Positions 43,791-55,380 of a stretch of DNA of 64,000 bases are shown in pieces (the stretch's first letter is position 1; each line of letters opens with the position of its first letter). The notes under the pieces were generated by a model. That model had not been told where the DNA came from, searched no databases, and saw only the letters and a program-made list of their open reading frames with translations. Made by a program: the position numbers and the translations under genes. The stretch covers positions 1,437,419 through 1,501,418 of the forward strand of contig MNCI01004656.1 in NCBI GenBank assembly GCA_015680685.1, in the 5' to 3' direction. This DNA comes from Gnetum montanum. Its lineage: Eukaryota > Streptophyta > Gnetopsida > Gnetales > Gnetaceae.

Positions 43791-46583
43791 AAACATAATT
43801 TGAGCTCTGTGGACATAAATTTCTTGGATTTTCCATGTTTATGTTCTATCATTGTTTGTTTGTTTGTGTTTTTTTTAAGATGTCTTAGTTACTTTGGGAG
43901 AATGAATGTATGTATGCAAGAAATAAAAGAAATGGCTACCTTAAAGCACAAGGACAGAATAAGTAAAATATATTAAAAAAATGGGGTAAAACGCGCCACG
44001 TGTAGACAATTGGGGAGAAAAAATATGAGCGTGAGTAACCAATGCAACGTGAGTGACCTAGAGTATGAGCGTGGGTTGCAGAGATTCCGCGTTTTGGGTG
44101 ATTTTGGTTGCTTTTCGGTTGCGGGGCTGTATTTCCGAGCGTTAGTTGCAGGACATTTCACCATATTTTACGGATTAATTTCTGTGTGTTTTTCCTGCGT
44201 TTTTTTTGCTGTGTTTTTCCTGCGTTTTTTTTTTTTTTGATTTTTTCTGGGTTATTGTATCTGATCTTGGGCGTAAATGAATCGATTATGAACAAGGGCA
44301 AGGGCAAAGTGAGGGTTTGTTTGGGCGCCGTGAACCGCTGTGAGCAGCGTGAGTATGTACGATCATAGTTATGTACGATAATGGGCATGAAAATGGCCTT
44401 ACTCCAAGGAATGATGTTTGAAATCATATTATGTATTAAGCATGTGAAAGAAAGTTAGGCACATGATAGCTATTTTATTGATTACATGGTGATAATAGCG
44501 TAACTATTACAATTAATCTGTTGCCCGATAATTGTACTTGCGTAACCAGCTCTCAAGATGGGTGGTTGATCAACCAAAATCAGCGTAACTTAGACCTGCG
44601 AAATGAGCGTGCCCCGCTGGATTTAGTATGGACTAGCCCCATAACAATATCAAAACAGTAATATTGAGCTCCCAGCCATTTTACCCATATTACAGCAATA
44701 TTGTTATTTTGATCCATCAAACGGTCATCAAACGTCAGCCTCTAACTTTATTGTGCTGTAATTGATTTATTTCAATATGGGTGCTAATAGTCATATTCTG
44801 TAACCAGATATCGATGCTAATAATATTTGCTGATCGATGGGCTGGAGACACCGCGCGGTGTTGTTAAAATGCTTGCGGTAAAACGTTTTATAACAAATAA
44901 CAGGCGGTAAAAATTTTTGATTCCAAGCTAACAAGCTAACATATAGTCTGGCTCGAATTGGTGTTTTATTTCACCAAATTGGGAAATCGCGGAACCTGAC
45001 CAGCAACTTGGATAGCGTTATCAATATGGTAAGAAGGTTTTTAAACTGTATCGTTGAAACATGTTTCTGGAGGCAGATCATAGAAAACCAGGGAGTACAA
45101 ATAACTAAATACTATGGTAACGGAAGGCCGAAGGGGTGATTATGAGTGATGCGGAAATCGAACTTTGGACTGGCGTGCAAGGAAAACATTGCATTTGTAC
45201 GGATTCGCCTGCCTTTAGGAGCGCCATAGGTTCAGCGATGACTCGCACGTTCACGTGTGTTTATTTTTCATTGCTGTTATTTTTTTTCTCTTTTCCTTTT
45301 ATAGTTCCGCTGAAAACAGAAAAAAAAACAAAGCAGGGTCAACATCGTGGATCATAAGTCATGAACGCGATGACGGATGGATGCTTGGGGTTTGCTTGTT
45401 CAACTATTTTAAAGTCTGTTGTACCGTCCTTAGCTTGCTTAAATGGGGTCCAGGCAATTTCAGCGGGCCATCTGCTAGTCAAATCAGGCCATTGAGCAAC
45501 AGCAAATTTGACTAAGGAAAGAGTTGGCCGGATGCGGACCAAAAATTTCAATTGGGGGAATAACCAGGAATTCCAGTAAAATGCACTTCTTTACGTATAA
45601 CAAAAAGGCACTTGTTTGATCATCGTTTTACACTTGTTTACGCTGAAATTGTAGGGGTCTGAAATAAACTATCCTTAGTCAAATTTGCACGTTGCCAAGT
45701 TTGGACGAAAATGGCACATTTGACGCCCAAAGTTTGGCATTCAGGCATTTTCCTCCAAAGCGTGAGTTACTCCCCTGAGTTACTCCCCTAAGCTACGTGA
45801 GTCACTTTTCGAGGGTAATGGGAACTATGAGCTGTTTTTACCTATGGTTGTAACATAAACTATCAATCATAATTTTGCACATGTTATTCTTCATGTTGGC
45901 CTTACTTAACGAATTTCCATGTTCCCTTTAAGGATTAAACGCCCCAAACAAATACTGGAGTTATTTATTTTATTATTATTTCTCTTGCTGGTTCTCTCTT
46001 GGATATTTATGTTTTGTTAATGGTTATTTTCATTTGTTTGTTTTACAAATTTTAACTTACTTGCCTAGGATTTTGTTTTCGTGCAGGGACGTATTGATAA
46101 TGAGGCTGGCCCCAGTGGAGCGGGACTCGGTGATGCGGAGGAGTTTAGAGACCAAGCTCCTCCTAGTGCTAATGTTTAATTCAAATGGTCATTGTTGTTA
46201 GCTTAGTTATGTTCTTTTTTTGTTGTTGAAAATTTGTAGATTGTATGAAAGCGAATGTGTGACGCAATATAAACATATGATATTATTAATTTATATATTT
46301 ATACATTTTTTCTTTGGTGTTTTATGTTGTTCCAGTTTTTTCTATTTCAGATTTTGTCAAAACTTTTGATAAACGCAAGTGTAAACACAAAAGATTTTTT
46401 ATTATTTTTATTATTTTATTTTTGTTTTTTGTTTTGCTGTTTTAACTATTTGTAAATATAAATGTGAATGTGACTAAAATGAAAACAGTGTAGAAGAAAT
46501 GTAAGGGGAATAATAATTGGTAGAGTAGGGATGTAACCATGCATGCAAACAAGAATGTAGTTTTAAAAAAATGGAATCGTGAC
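43791..46583. other. Spacer between protease and RT of T, no recognised gene
   Basis: About 2.8 kb without a recognised domain. Tat/Ogre elements can have a spliced intron between protease and RT, but such introns are usually shorter as far as I know. GCGTGAGTAACC-type motifs near 44029-44060 echo the leader minisatellite. A plus-strand short frame near 46087-46180 follows a splice-acceptor-like TTTTCGTGCAG. A minus-strand frame 45339-45551 has no recognised similarity. Confidence 0.55.
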
Positions 46584-46795
46584 TTGTTCTAGTTTAAGGC
46601 CATTTCAGGCCATGCGTGCAACAACGTTCTAGTTTAAGGCCATTTCGAGCCATAAGAAAACAAGAGAAATTTAAACTGTTTTGGTGGGTTTTGTTTTTTT
46701 TTTAACTGGTCATTCTTGACCGTGGCTAGTTTTATGTCATTGCGGACACGTGGTAGTTTAACGTCATTTCGGACGAGTAGTAGTTTAACGTTTAA
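46584..46795. repeat. Minisatellite at protease-side edge of the T spacer
   Basis: Copies of TAGTTTAAGGCCATTTCAGG (near 46590 and 46632) and TAGTTTAACGTCATTTCGGA (near 46751), the same core as at 43701-43790. Confidence 0.75.
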
Positions 46796-46799
46796 GTAG

Positions 46800-47705
46800 C
46801 TTCTTTAGTTTTTGGAGATTGACATGGTGCGTTGGGCATGTTGGTGTAATTGTATATTCAACATCTCCTTTGCTAATTTTGTTAAATGGCAATTCAGACC
46901 ATGAGATGTCTAGGGGAATAACTCCTATGTCAGCATGCTCTGATGTTTCCATGTTCTGTAATGTTTCTGTATCTTCGGGGGGATCACGGTTTGGGGATTG
47001 GTTATCACTTTGGTTTTCGATAGGTGTGACATCTTGTTTAAGCTTGAGGGTAGTGTCATCCTATTTAGGTTCATTGATTTCGACCTCTAAGCCTTGGTTT
47101 GCGCCTACGTGTGCCGAGGTGTTGAGTGTAGCCGTATCACCGTGTATGATGATTACACCACCTTCATAGGGTAAGTGAATCTCTTGGTGGATGGGTGAGG
47201 AAACCACTTTTAATTGGGCTAACCATGGTTGTCCCAATATCAAGTTAAATCCAGGCATCTCGTCTACGACTACAAATTCAGCTGACGTGGGAAACCGGGC
47301 CCCTGCTATGAAATCCAAAGTGATTGTTCCCTTGACAAGTACGTGTGATCCATTGAACGATTTCAAGAATGTCATGGAAGTTGGTGTAATTTGTTCAACT
47401 AGCCCTAACTATTCGATGACGGGGTATGGTACTACATTCGTGGCTTCCCTGTCATCTACGTGCACCCTATGTATTTTAAATTGATTTACTTGTATAGTTA
47501 TGAACATGGGTGCAGTGGTGACTTCTCCTGTTTTTTCATCTATTTTAATGTTTTCGAGATGAAAGCCTAGTGATGCGGAACCTGATCTTTGTTGTGGAGA
47601 CATCACTACATGAATTGATGGTTCAGTGGTAGGTAGATCCTCACTAACCTGGATTGAAGTGAGCATTCGTGCCAAGGCTTCACGGTGCACCTGAGAAGTC
47701 ATCAC
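46800..47705 (-). pseudogene. Element T protease region
   Basis: Two clean pieces in one frame (47409-47705 and 47061-47375). The VHVDDREATNVVP block is at the position of the D-[ST]-G active site but is altered. GTITLDFIAGARFPTSAEFVVVDE and FNLILGQPWLAQL match the second half of gypsy proteases. The frame ends near 46805 (KLKKLLKR). Confidence 0.78.
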
Positions 47706-47849
47706 TAGATCATACAGACTTAAGATGTATTTTTTTGTTTTAGCGCTTGTGTGACTTGGGTTAGGGCACTGGCTAAGTCTTTACTGTTTGGTATGTTCGT
47801 TGAGACTTGGTCCATTGGACCCAATAGCTATACCTCCTATGGAATGGCT

Positions 47850-49640
47850 TTCATGTGGTCTGATGTGATGTTTGGGTTTGATGTATTTAGTGTTCCTAAT
47901 TTTTTGTTTTTGTGACCTGTGCTTGGCTTGCCGGTTGTTGGAGCCATAGGCACAACATTTAAGGGAGTGGGTTTCGGTGGACCCAATTCAAGACGTCGAC
48001 GTTCCTTTTCCAACCATTCCCTCGTAAGTTTGTCAGCAAGATGTTCTCGCGAGGATTGTGGAGGAACTGTTAGAGCTTGAACATCAGGTTGTTTTGGGAC
48101 GTGGATTAAGAAATGGAGCGAGTTGGGATTGCGGTTGAACAGTTGGAGGTGGTTGTCTATCAAGATGTTTAGGCACCCTGATGACAGATGGGGTCAGTTT
48201 GGTTTGCAGTTGAGGAGTAGGGGGTTGAAGATCAGGGTGTTTGGGTACCCTGATCAGGGTGTTTGGTTTGCAGTTGAGGAGTTGGTTGGTTTTGTTTTGG
48301 TACCTCTGTGGTTGCGACCGCGGGTGGCACCCGGACCACAAAGGGAGTGGGCCGGGTAGGCAGTTGCACATTTACGGTTGCATTGACAGGGGATACACAA
48401 ACGAAGAATGGTTTTGTAGGTGTAGGCGAATTGTATGTGGGATACGAAGATTGTGGGGATGATGCTGACGCTGTAGGAGGAAAATGAATCACAAAAGGTT
48501 TTCTAGGCATTGCTTGCTCATTTCCGATATGGATCGTGTTAATGAGGTAGGGAGCTTCCTTAGTATTAAGGGGATCTATGTACACGTCCATAGATTGATT
48601 ATGTGGTTTAACTGGTTTGGCATCATGAAATGTTACTTCACCCCTATCAATCATACGTTGTATGTCTTGTTTGAGAGTGAAACAATAATCAGTACCGTGC
48701 CCATTCCGTTGATGATACTCGCAAAATCGATCTAATCTAAAGCCTCTTGGAATAGGAGGCTCATTTGGAGTTGCCAAGCTTGGGTTTTGGGCCAATTCGC
48801 AAAATCGGTCATGCCTCTAGGCCGCTGCTGGAGACAGTTGTTTGTGTTTAATGGCTCTAGCCTTCAAAAGTTGATCTAACAACTGAGAAGGCTTCACGGG
48901 GAGTGGTGTGTATTGAGCAGGATATTTCCTCTCAAACGTACGTGCATGAACCGTGTTAGTAGCTTGCATGGTTGATGATTTAGGTGTGTGTGTGGGAGTA
49001 GTTCTCTCATAATTAAAGGGGGAAATAGGTGGTCTGCCTTGCTGTGCCATTCTAGTAGGTTGAGTTTCTGCTACTGTCACTATTGTTGCTTTAGCCTTTT
49101 CTTTATCCTTTTTGGTGTGTTGATTTTTGAAGGTTGAGTAAGCAGGGTCATGGCTATTTTGGGCTGCCTCTTCTATGTTTTTAATCTGTACAAAAGCTTG
49201 GCTTAGAGTGCGTGCATTTAGGTAGTACAGTTTTGATTTGAAGAAATCATTCATGGCTCCCTTAAGGATTGTAAGAAGGTACGTTTCTAGGATTGGTTCA
49301 TGAAGTTCATTGAGTGCGGCACTCCATCGTTGGATAAATTTTTGTACAGGTTCAAGGGGTGCTTGTTTTACCTGTATCAAACTGTCCAAGGTTGCTTTAG
49401 GATTCAGGTTTTATTTAAACCTAGTAACAAACTGGTGTAAGAGGTCCTCCAAAGAGGATATGGAGTTATGAGGCAAGGCTCGATACCAGTCTAATGTTCT
49501 GCCAGTGAGGGACATGGCGAACACACGCAAGATTACATGGGGCCAAGCCTGAAGCAACAAGCATTCTAGTCTAAATGTGACTAGATGGGCATTGGGTCTC
49601 CTTCCCCATTGTATTTGGTTAGTAGAGGCAAAGAAACTCC
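47850..49640 (-). pseudogene. Element T gag, C-terminal part with zinc knuckle
   Basis: The gag domain is at about 49000-49560: DWYRALPHNSISS type block, then DSLIQVKQAPLEPVQKFIQR with WSAALNEL, then LKGAMNDFFKSKLYYLNART. The clean piece is 48817-49389 (190 codons). After one TAG (48814-48816) the frame continues at 48795 with the knuckle CEYHQRNGHGTDYC (C-X2-H-X4-H-X4-C) near 48680-48722. A Thr/Pro-rich tail with repeats of NQTPQLQTK/RVPKHPD type (about 48100-48330) follows. Confidence 0.82.
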
Positions 49641-49651
49641 TTTGGGCAAGG

Positions 49652-50836
49652 TCAGTGGTGGGACCGAAGAGCTAATAGGATCATCTTGTAAATTTCTAAT
49701 ACTTTAAGCTCTTCATTGTTAATGGTTTTGAGGCATTTTACCTTGTCGGCCAGCTCTTGCATCATTTTTTTAGCTTCAGCCCAGTCTTGGGTACTAGGTA
49801 AAGGGGGAGGTTGGTTAGTTTGAGTGCCATACAAATTAGACTGCTATACGGTTGGTGGGAATGATGATTGTTGAGTGATCAGAGGTTGCACTTGTGGCAT
49901 ATTTATAGTGGGTGCTACTAAGGGCAACATACCGTAAGGTGTGGGTTGTTGTTGTTGTTGAGAAACACGGGCAAGCCATTGCCCAACTGTGGGTTGTGCA
50001 TGGAGACTTTGTACCTAGTGTTGTACTGGAGGAGCCAAGGGTGTGGTATGAACCTGTATTCGTGGGATGAAGTGTGTAGATGTGGTAGCAGGTATAACAG
50101 ATGGCATCCCAATTACTTGGGGTGGGAAAGTTGCTCTCATATTAATTTGAGAGGGGGGTTGTTGGGGTTGTACTTGTAAGAGGGAGGATAAGGTAGTAAT
50201 TGGAGGGATAGTTGGGACGGGCATAGTGAATTGGGAGTTGGTCATAGGGAGAGTGGGAATAAGACTGGACACTTCTTGTTGGGGCACATGTGTTTGAGTG
50301 GTCTTAAATGAATGGAGAGACATGGTCTCCCCAGTGAAAGGGTGGAATAATAGATTCGCATAAGTATGTGGATTGAGAGTATGGTACGAATCCCCGTGTT
50401 TGGATTGAGCTGCGAAATCATCCTCCTCATCTCCATTTTGAAGCTCTCCGATAGGTTGCCGCAAGGTTTGATCCCTTGCCATGAGGAGCTAGGTTATAAG
50501 TTCATGATGAGATTCTGAGAGAGGAATCACATCGTATGTTGAGGGGATAAAGTTATGGGCCCCCTTATAGATGAGCTCAAAATGTCTTTTTGCTTCTATT
50601 TTTGCACGATCAGTGGGTAAATTGGCTTGGATCTTTACACAGATACAATTATACTGTTCTGGGGTGAGAACTATATAGGCGGGGTCTTTGCCTTGTAGCC
50701 TAAGTGATCGACGAGTTGGTCCTTGAAGGTTCATCTCTCCAATGGTGACTATAGATTCAGTTGCGGTCACAGGATTTGGGACTTTAGAATTAAGGTTAGA
50801 GATGGGAAATGTTGCTTTGATCCGGGAAGCTTCCAT
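49652..50836 (-). pseudogene. Element T ORF1 / gag N-terminal region
   Basis: One minus-strand frame from ATG at 50836 (MEASRIKATFPISNL...) interrupted by a TAG at 50486-50488, continuing 50482-50015 (MARDQTLRQPIGEL) and in the same phase at 49834-49652. Gln/Pro/Thr-rich middle. No domain recognised. It may be the gag N-terminus or a separate first ORF as in Ogre elements. Confidence 0.65.
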
Positions 50837-50904
50837 GTGTATAACTAGTTTGACTAGCTAAATTTATGTAAGCAGCGTATGTAAGGCTAGCTTGAGTGGA
50901 CTGG

Positions 50905-51545
50905 GTTGAGCGTAACCAGGGTCAACATGAGTAAACTAGTCTGAGCGTAACCAAGCTCAGCATGAGTAAACTGGTCTGAGCGTAACCAGGCTCAGCATGA
51001 GTAAACTGGTCCAAGCGTAACCAGGCTCAGTGTGAGTAAACTGGTCTGAGCGTAACTAGGCTCAGTGTGAGTAAACTAGTCTAAGAGTAACCAGGCTCAG
51101 TGTGAGTAAAACTAGTCTGAGCGTAAACAGGCTTAGCGTGAGTAAAACTCACCTGAGCATAACTAGGCTCAGCGTGAGTAAACTAGTCTGAGCGTAACCA
51201 GGCTCAACGTGAGTACACTGGTCTAAGCATAACTAGGCTCAGCGTGAGTAAAACTGATTTGAGCGTAACCAGGCTTAGCGTGAGTAAAACTAGTCTGAGC
51301 GTAACCAGGCTCAGTGTGAGTATAACTGGCCTGAGCGTAACCAAGCTCAGTGTGAGTAAAACTAGTCTAAGCGTAACCAGGCTCAGCGTGAGTAAAAATG
51401 GACTGAGTGTAACCAAGCTCAGCGTGAGTAAAACTGGTCTGGGCGTAACCAGGCTTAGTGTGAGTAAAACTGGCTTGAGCGTAACCAGGCTCAGCATGAG
51501 TAAAACTGGTTTGAGCGTAACCAGGCTCAGCATGAGTAAAAATCT
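50905..51545. repeat. 35-36-bp minisatellite in the 5' leader of element T
   Basis: About 18 head-to-tail copies of CTGAGCGTAACCAGGCTCAG then CGTGAGTAAAACTGGT. Early copies are 35 bp. From about 51100 they are mostly 36 bp, which keeps frames open on both strands (51244-51558 plus, 51204-51533 minus) with 12-residue periodicity such as SKTGLSVTRLSV. It lies between primer site and ORF1. Tandem repeats in untranslated parts of Tat/Ogre elements are known. Confidence 0.9.
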
Positions 51546-51667
51546 ACAACGTGAGTAAGTTTAGCAAGAATAGGTTCAGCGCAAATAAGGTTTTTGATTT
51601 CAGCGCTTGATCTGTGCAACGTTTCGAAGTGCGGGGTGACTAAGGTTTTTTCAAACGGTAAGCAGAG

Positions 51668-51685
51668 GCCCTCCTTCTAGTGCCA
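51668..51685 (-). other. Primer binding site of element T
   Basis: Minus strand TGGCACTAGAAGGAGGGC lies five bases inside the 5' LTR. The TGG start fits a tRNA 3' CCA end; the tRNA is not assigned. Confidence 0.7.
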
Positions 51686-51690
51686 ATTTT

Positions 51691-53100
51691 TGTGCTGTCT
51701 AAAATTGTCGGCGTAAGGCTGGAAGGAAACAAATGCCGAAAGATCTCTGGAGAGATACAAACAACCCTGCCTTCACGTGAGGGCATGCTGGAGAAAAAAA
51801 ACAAAGGTAGAGTGTCTTGGATGGTCTGCACACAGATCAACCAAGGACTTCCCTGAGCATACACTATTTCCTACGCTAGGGTTATCGTCACAAATGTAGA
51901 ACAGAGAAAATAGCAGAGCGTAACAAACATAACAAAGCATAACAAATGTAGTAGAGCATAATGAACGTAATAGGGCGTAACGAACGTAACAGGACGTAAA
52001 CATAAACAGAATGTACGTAGGAAGAAACAATAGAATGGAAAATGCAGAAAAATAAATTAGAATAAGAAAATGGATGGCAAAAATGAAACTCTATTGTATT
52101 AATTGACAAAAACGTGCACTGGTCAAAACGTAGTTGCGTTGCAAGTCAGACGTCAAGCCCTGATGCGTGGTGTTTGCAGGCGTTGGGAATCACATGCGTC
52201 AGGGCTCAGGATTGCTAGTTTCTTGCTAAATTTCTGCCAACATTTGCCCACCCCCTTTATGTGTTTGAATAGGGTATTTATTTACTTGTCTTAGGCATAG
52301 GAATGAATCAGATCAGCGACTATGAGATGCAAGAAAAACGGATCGCATGACAGGTGTACATGGGCAAAACTATGTTCTAGACCAGGTGCATTGTATCTTA
52401 CAATGCAAGCTATCTTACACCCATGAAAGCAGCGTAAGAGCTTGGAAAATTCACAAATTGCGAATCTTACAATGAACATTAATAATGAATTCAAAATTTG
52501 ATTTCGGCTCGGTTGGATCGGCTGCTGGATCTTGCCTTGGCATGTTTTTGGCATGTGTATGATACGTTCTGGGCCATTTTTGGTAGCTCACGTTGGGCTC
52601 ACGCTGTTAGCATGAGCTAGGTATGACTTGAGCATCAACGTGAGTTGAGCGTGACCTGGGCATGAGTGTGAGCTGGGTGTGAGCAGTGAAAATAGTGTAT
52701 TTTTGAGCCCGAAATCAGGATTCTGAGGGCTGGGGACCTTGGGCAACCATTAGTGGAGGTTATGGGGGGTCCTTGTACTCAATTTTGGCCTATTTTGGCT
52801 CAGTTTCGGGGCTCCAAAAGTTGGTGACGCTGATCCTTACGCTGTGCAGCGTAAGAAAATGTAACCAATGTGTACCCAGCGAAGACGAAGTATTTTGAGC
52901 TCGAAACCTTTGATTCTGGATGCCGAAAATTGGTGCAGTTGCTTGTGGGTCCCAGGGGAACCTTGCCTATTGAATCATGAATCATCAGGAGCTATTTTGG
53001 AGGTGTCCAAGTTTGGTCATGCTGTACTTATGTTGGGCAACAACATGGCTTAGCTTGAATTTTGTTTGAAAGTGTTAGGCCAAAATTTTGTGGTGTTTCA
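51691..53100 (-). repeat. 5' LTR of element T
   Basis: 1410 bp, TGAAACACC...GCACA on the minus strand. Repeats of GCGTAACGAACGTAACAGG type at about 51910-52010 and GTGAGCTGGG/GCGTGA type at about 52590-52690. Confidence 0.92.
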
Positions 53101-53105
53101 CTAGG

Positions 53106-53470
53106 TAGAAGCTTTTAATGGCAAACATGGAACGTGAGGTTCTCAAAGAGAAGTTCATTGATCAAAGATCAACTACTGCGTACTTGGCCAAGAGGATGAA
53201 TGACTACTAAGAGTTGTAGAATGTACTTAAAGTATTTGATATTAAATGTAAGCAATTTGTTGCCTCGTTTGTCAATGTGAATGAGTTGTTCCTAGTAATG
53301 TCCTATCTATGGGATATCATCATTTTAGCCCACATTAGTAATTCCATGAGGATTATGAACGATACTTGGAACAAGGAAGAGAAGATGAAGGCATTATCAG
53401 ATGCCTTTCACCTTCCACTAGAAGTGGTAGCTGTAGTAGGACATCCATAGCCACCTCAACCACCACATGC
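53106..53470 (+). pseudogene. Element E ORF2, C-terminal segment
   Basis: The frame rejoins that of 37272 after removing T and one target copy. ANMEREVLKEKFIDQR and FVASFVNVNELFLVMSYLW align with the C-terminal part of element 1 ORF2 (ARAYEEEQWVFVAWYVKANQMF), ending in a Pro-rich tail (PQPPHA). Confidence 0.7.
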
Positions 53471-53758
53471 ATCCAAAGCTAGATAAGATCCTTGGGAACC
53501 TCAGGAACCTCCACTGCCTAGGATTGTTTAATCCTTTTAACCATCTTCACGTTAGTAGAGGATGTGTTGTTCAATTTTTTTCAGTAATGTTTTGGTGTTC
53601 AATTTTGTGTCATGAACACTATAATTTTGTAATCAATGTCGATCCATACACCTAGGCACTTAGTTTAGTTTTTTTGTGTTGTATGTAAGTTAATAATCCC
53701 ATACCTTCCCAATTTTGTAAAGAACTTGAGGATGAGTTTTCATTTAGTCGTGGGAGTA
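53471..53758 (+). other. 3' untranslated region and polypurine tract of E
   Basis: Collinear with 9912-10082 of element 1. It ends TTTAGTCGTGGGAGTA, the tract before the LTR. Confidence 0.7.
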
Positions 53759-54625
53759 TGATGAAGTGTCTTCAATTAGTTGCATTGATGGAATGCCATT
53801 GACATGACCCCATCGATGTAGGGTTTTCCATGTTAATGTGTGCTCGTCAACATGGCATCCTAATAGGTCTATAAATATGACACCCTAGTTGTGTTAAGAA
53901 TAGTAAAAATTTTAGTTGCTAGTGGAACTCTTACAGTTTGTTTCCATGAGAGATAGCATAAGTTTCTAATTGCCCATAGCAAGAGTCAAGGAGTGTACAG
54001 ATCTTTATTCAAGCACTATTGTACCTGAGCATCGCATTATCTGCAGCAAGAAAGATGAGCTTTTTGATAAACCTTGTAGGACTTGGACTAGCTTAATGAT
54101 TTATTTATGCATATATTATTTTCATTAATTAAGTAATTAATTAAGCTAGAATGATTAAGACTTTAAATAATTAATTAATTAAGTTAAATAGACTAGCATA
54201 CATAAGTATGACCACTTCAAGCATATGTATAACACTTCGTAATCCCAATAGCACTTAATGCTTGATCACCCAGTAGTGTTGTACATGTTTAGGATGTATA
54301 TAACTAGATGCTTATTTTAGGATAGTTAGCTATTAATTAGTAATTAAATTAGTAGAATTAGTTAATCAATTTATTCTCAATCTATTAGCAACCTTATTTA
54401 AGAAATATATAAAAATAATAAAAATCATGTGCCTTAATTACACTTAACCATACAATTGAGCCTCATAAATGTAGTTGGAAAGAAAATGATCATTCAATGA
54501 TTATATTCACCTCCTAGATTGATCCTGTGTAGGAGAACACTAGGAATCTACAAAATTTGACTAGATTACGCATGAATGCCTTAGTGATTCATATAGTTAG
54601 GAATAGGGGACCTCACTACTCATTA
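53759..54625 (+). repeat. 3' LTR of element E
   Basis: 867 bp, TGATGAAGTG...ACTCATTA. CTATAAATA at 53869-53877. Partner of 135-1012. Confidence 0.85.
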
Positions 54626-55380
54626 CTTACCTTGGCCTATTATTCTGTGGTGGATGACTTGGCCATTTATATTACCCCTAGTGCATGGAAGCTATGCAAA
54701 AACCAAAAATATCATTTCTATCCTAGACTAAAAAAATTAATTTTAGTACTAAGATATAATAACCATATGTAAAGAGAGTAGTAAAGGGTTGCACCTGTAT
54801 TCCTCCACTCTAATGTGGTTCCCTAAATTTGGTTGGAGTGTTGCATGGTGGCTAGAGAAATGGCTAGATGAATGGAAAGTTGATGATCCTAAATTGGTGA
54901 CACCAATGTTATGGGATAATGGTTATCCCATGGGTGGTGGCTTTCATAAGAATCCACCACCTTACTATTAACTATATTTTTTTCATATTTTAATATATTG
55001 ATTTCCATTGCTACATCAATATGGTTCAATAAAGTTTGGATCAAACTATGTCACAAAATTGATAGTAATTAATAACTATAGCCAAAAGGCTTTAAGGATA
55101 TTAGAGTTTATCACAACCATGTTGATAAAATGTGAAAGCCTGTACTCTTTAATGGCATGTGGCTATTGGTTCACTTATATATTATTGAAAAACCTTTATA
55201 GATTCTTTTACCTACTCATGACAAAAGGCTAAGGTTGAAAAGGTGGTGCAATTGTGTTGTTGGCTATCACAAAGGTTAGATACTTCACCTTGCACCGTGT
55301 GGGCCTATTTTTTATTAAATGAGTTAATTCATTAACCTTTTTATTTAATTTTTCAATTTCTTAAGTCATGTCTTGCATAA
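54626..55380. other. Right flank of E, unrecognised
   Basis: Short open frames at 54557-54772, 54789-54971 (with VAWWLEKWLDEWKVDD) and 55008-55232 on the plus strand. No family recognised. Possibly remnants of an older element. Confidence 0.35.

Larger units (their letters stand above)
37273..53100 (-). mobile_element. Element T: Tat/Ogre-like LTR retrotransposon with archaeal-type second RNase H
   Basis: LTRs of about 1.4 kb at 37273-38657 (3') and 51691-53100 (5'), TG...CA. Primer site and leader are next to the right LTR and the polypurine tract next to the left one, so it is on the minus strand. Flanks CCAAG (37268-37272) and CTAGG (53101-53105) differ by two transitions, but the E ORF2 frame rejoins in phase. 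Order (5' to 3' on minus): leader with 35-36-bp minisatellite, gag, zinc knuckle, protease, 3.2-kb spacer, RT, RNase H, aRNH, integrase, noncoding. The aRNH and YVDDITVKS RT motif place it in the Tat lineage. Total about 15.8 kb, with stops throughout. Confidence 0.9.
135..54625 (+). mobile_element. Element E: outermost Athila-like LTR retrotransposon, interrupted by three insertions
   Basis: Related LTRs lie at 135-1012 and 53759-54625; both begin TGATGAAGTG and share a CTATAAATA box and downstream order. The left LTR is followed by a primer-site-like sequence and the right one is preceded by a polypurine-like tract, so the element is on the + strand. The flanks are ATTAC (130-134) and CTTAC (54626-54630), one mismatch in five. 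Its own sequence is 135-2368, 10994-12671, 35846-37272 and 53106-54625, about 6.9 kb. Between these pieces sit element 1, element F and element T. It keeps a gag N-terminal remnant and a post-pol ORF2, but protease to integrase are gone. By nesting it is the oldest element of the stack. Confidence 0.85.

Noticed and set aside
40131-50836. CRISPR-like or phage/bacterial system
   Set aside because: The repeats in the window are LTRs and minisatellites of plant retroelements; no spacer-repeat architecture or bacterial genes.
51204-51558. Repeat-protein-like frames (SKTGLSVTRLSV and minus-strand LSLVTLRPVLLT repeats)
   Set aside because: They are the reading of a 36-bp minisatellite in the element T leader; no start context or conservation supports a protein.
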